A stretch of DNA of 64,000 nucleotides from Triops longicaudatus (lineage: Eukaryota > Arthropoda > Branchiopoda > Notostraca > Triopsidae), in contig JAGQDJ010000049.1 in assembly GCA_022885665.1 (NCBI GenBank), forward strand, positions 744,502-808,501. The letters are read 5' to 3'. Positions 63,821 through 64,000 of the stretch are shown in pieces. A program made the position numbers and the translations under genes. Numbering within the stretch: position 1 is the stretch's first letter; each line of letters starts with the position of its first letter. Below the pieces are notes generated by a model, which was not told the origin of the DNA, ran no database searches, and saw only the letters and a program-made list of their open reading frames with translations.

Positions 63821-64000
63821 ACACTTGGCCTTTTCTTCACTTTTTTTCCTCTTCTTTTTGTTTAGCTCGCTCCGAGATAAAAGAAGAGAAATGCTGTTAT
63901 TCACGTGAGTTAGCAAGACGGCCCCGAAGACTTCAAGGGGAAGTCAAACGAAAACTTGGGGTCTCCATCAAAAACGGTCAAAAGTCTTCTTCCTGCCGAA

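Larger units (their letters stand above)
54041..64000. other. 10-kb region with only weak gene candidates
   Basis: Beyond gene A no exon could be assigned with confidence. AT-rich DNA (54.1-55.9 kb) is followed by C-rich plus-strand DNA (56.4-57.0 kb), a G-rich stretch (57.66-57.78 kb) and a poly-A tract (60503-60527). Weak candidates at 55864-56130, 60221-60303, 62338-62481 and 63638-63820 are described separately. Confidence 0.5.

Overview
This is a eukaryotic window, most likely from an arthropod or another ecdysozoan. The evidence is GT-AG introns with GTAAG-type donors, one gene with introns of 3.6-8.2 kb, secreted cysteine-rich proteins and no bacterial-style gene packing. I cannot name the species. 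Every gene I can support is on the minus strand. Only a small part of the window is coding.

Positions 1-25.7 kb hold the 5' half of a plexin gene, probably B-type. Five coding exons are recovered: 25634-24372, 19144-18968, 15351-15223, 6997-6897 and 1319-1187. Their phases join perfectly into about 601 residues: signal peptide, complete Sema domain, PSI domain and the residues leading to the first IPT domain. The transmembrane and RasGAP-like cytoplasmic parts must lie beyond the left edge. The exon at 6897-6997 was found by searching for the Cys-Gly-Trp-Cys core of the PSI domain, and it closes the frame between its neighbours.

Positions 25.7-41.7 kb contain no gene I can support. This stretch may include the plexin promoter and 5' noncoding exon(s).

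Positions 41.76-54.04 kb are the most interesting part: a tandem, same-strand cluster of four related secreted cysteine-rich proteins, called here A (91 aa), B (815 aa), C (308 aa) and D (570 aa) in order of transcription. Each starts with an exon coding a signal peptide beginning Met-Lys. In my splice models every intron (43 in all) is phase 1, and nearly all are 50-145 bp. Almost every exon codes one small Cys module. In B (exons 2-15) and D (exons 2-13) two module types alternate strictly, ABABAB, as if the genes grew by repeated duplication of a two-exon unit. I do not recognise the family, and its function is unknown.

Positions 54.1-64 kb contain only weak candidates: a 60-aa secreted-looking Cys peptide, a short signal-peptide-like ORF and one possible isolated exon. 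All splice models were made by eye and need transcript support.
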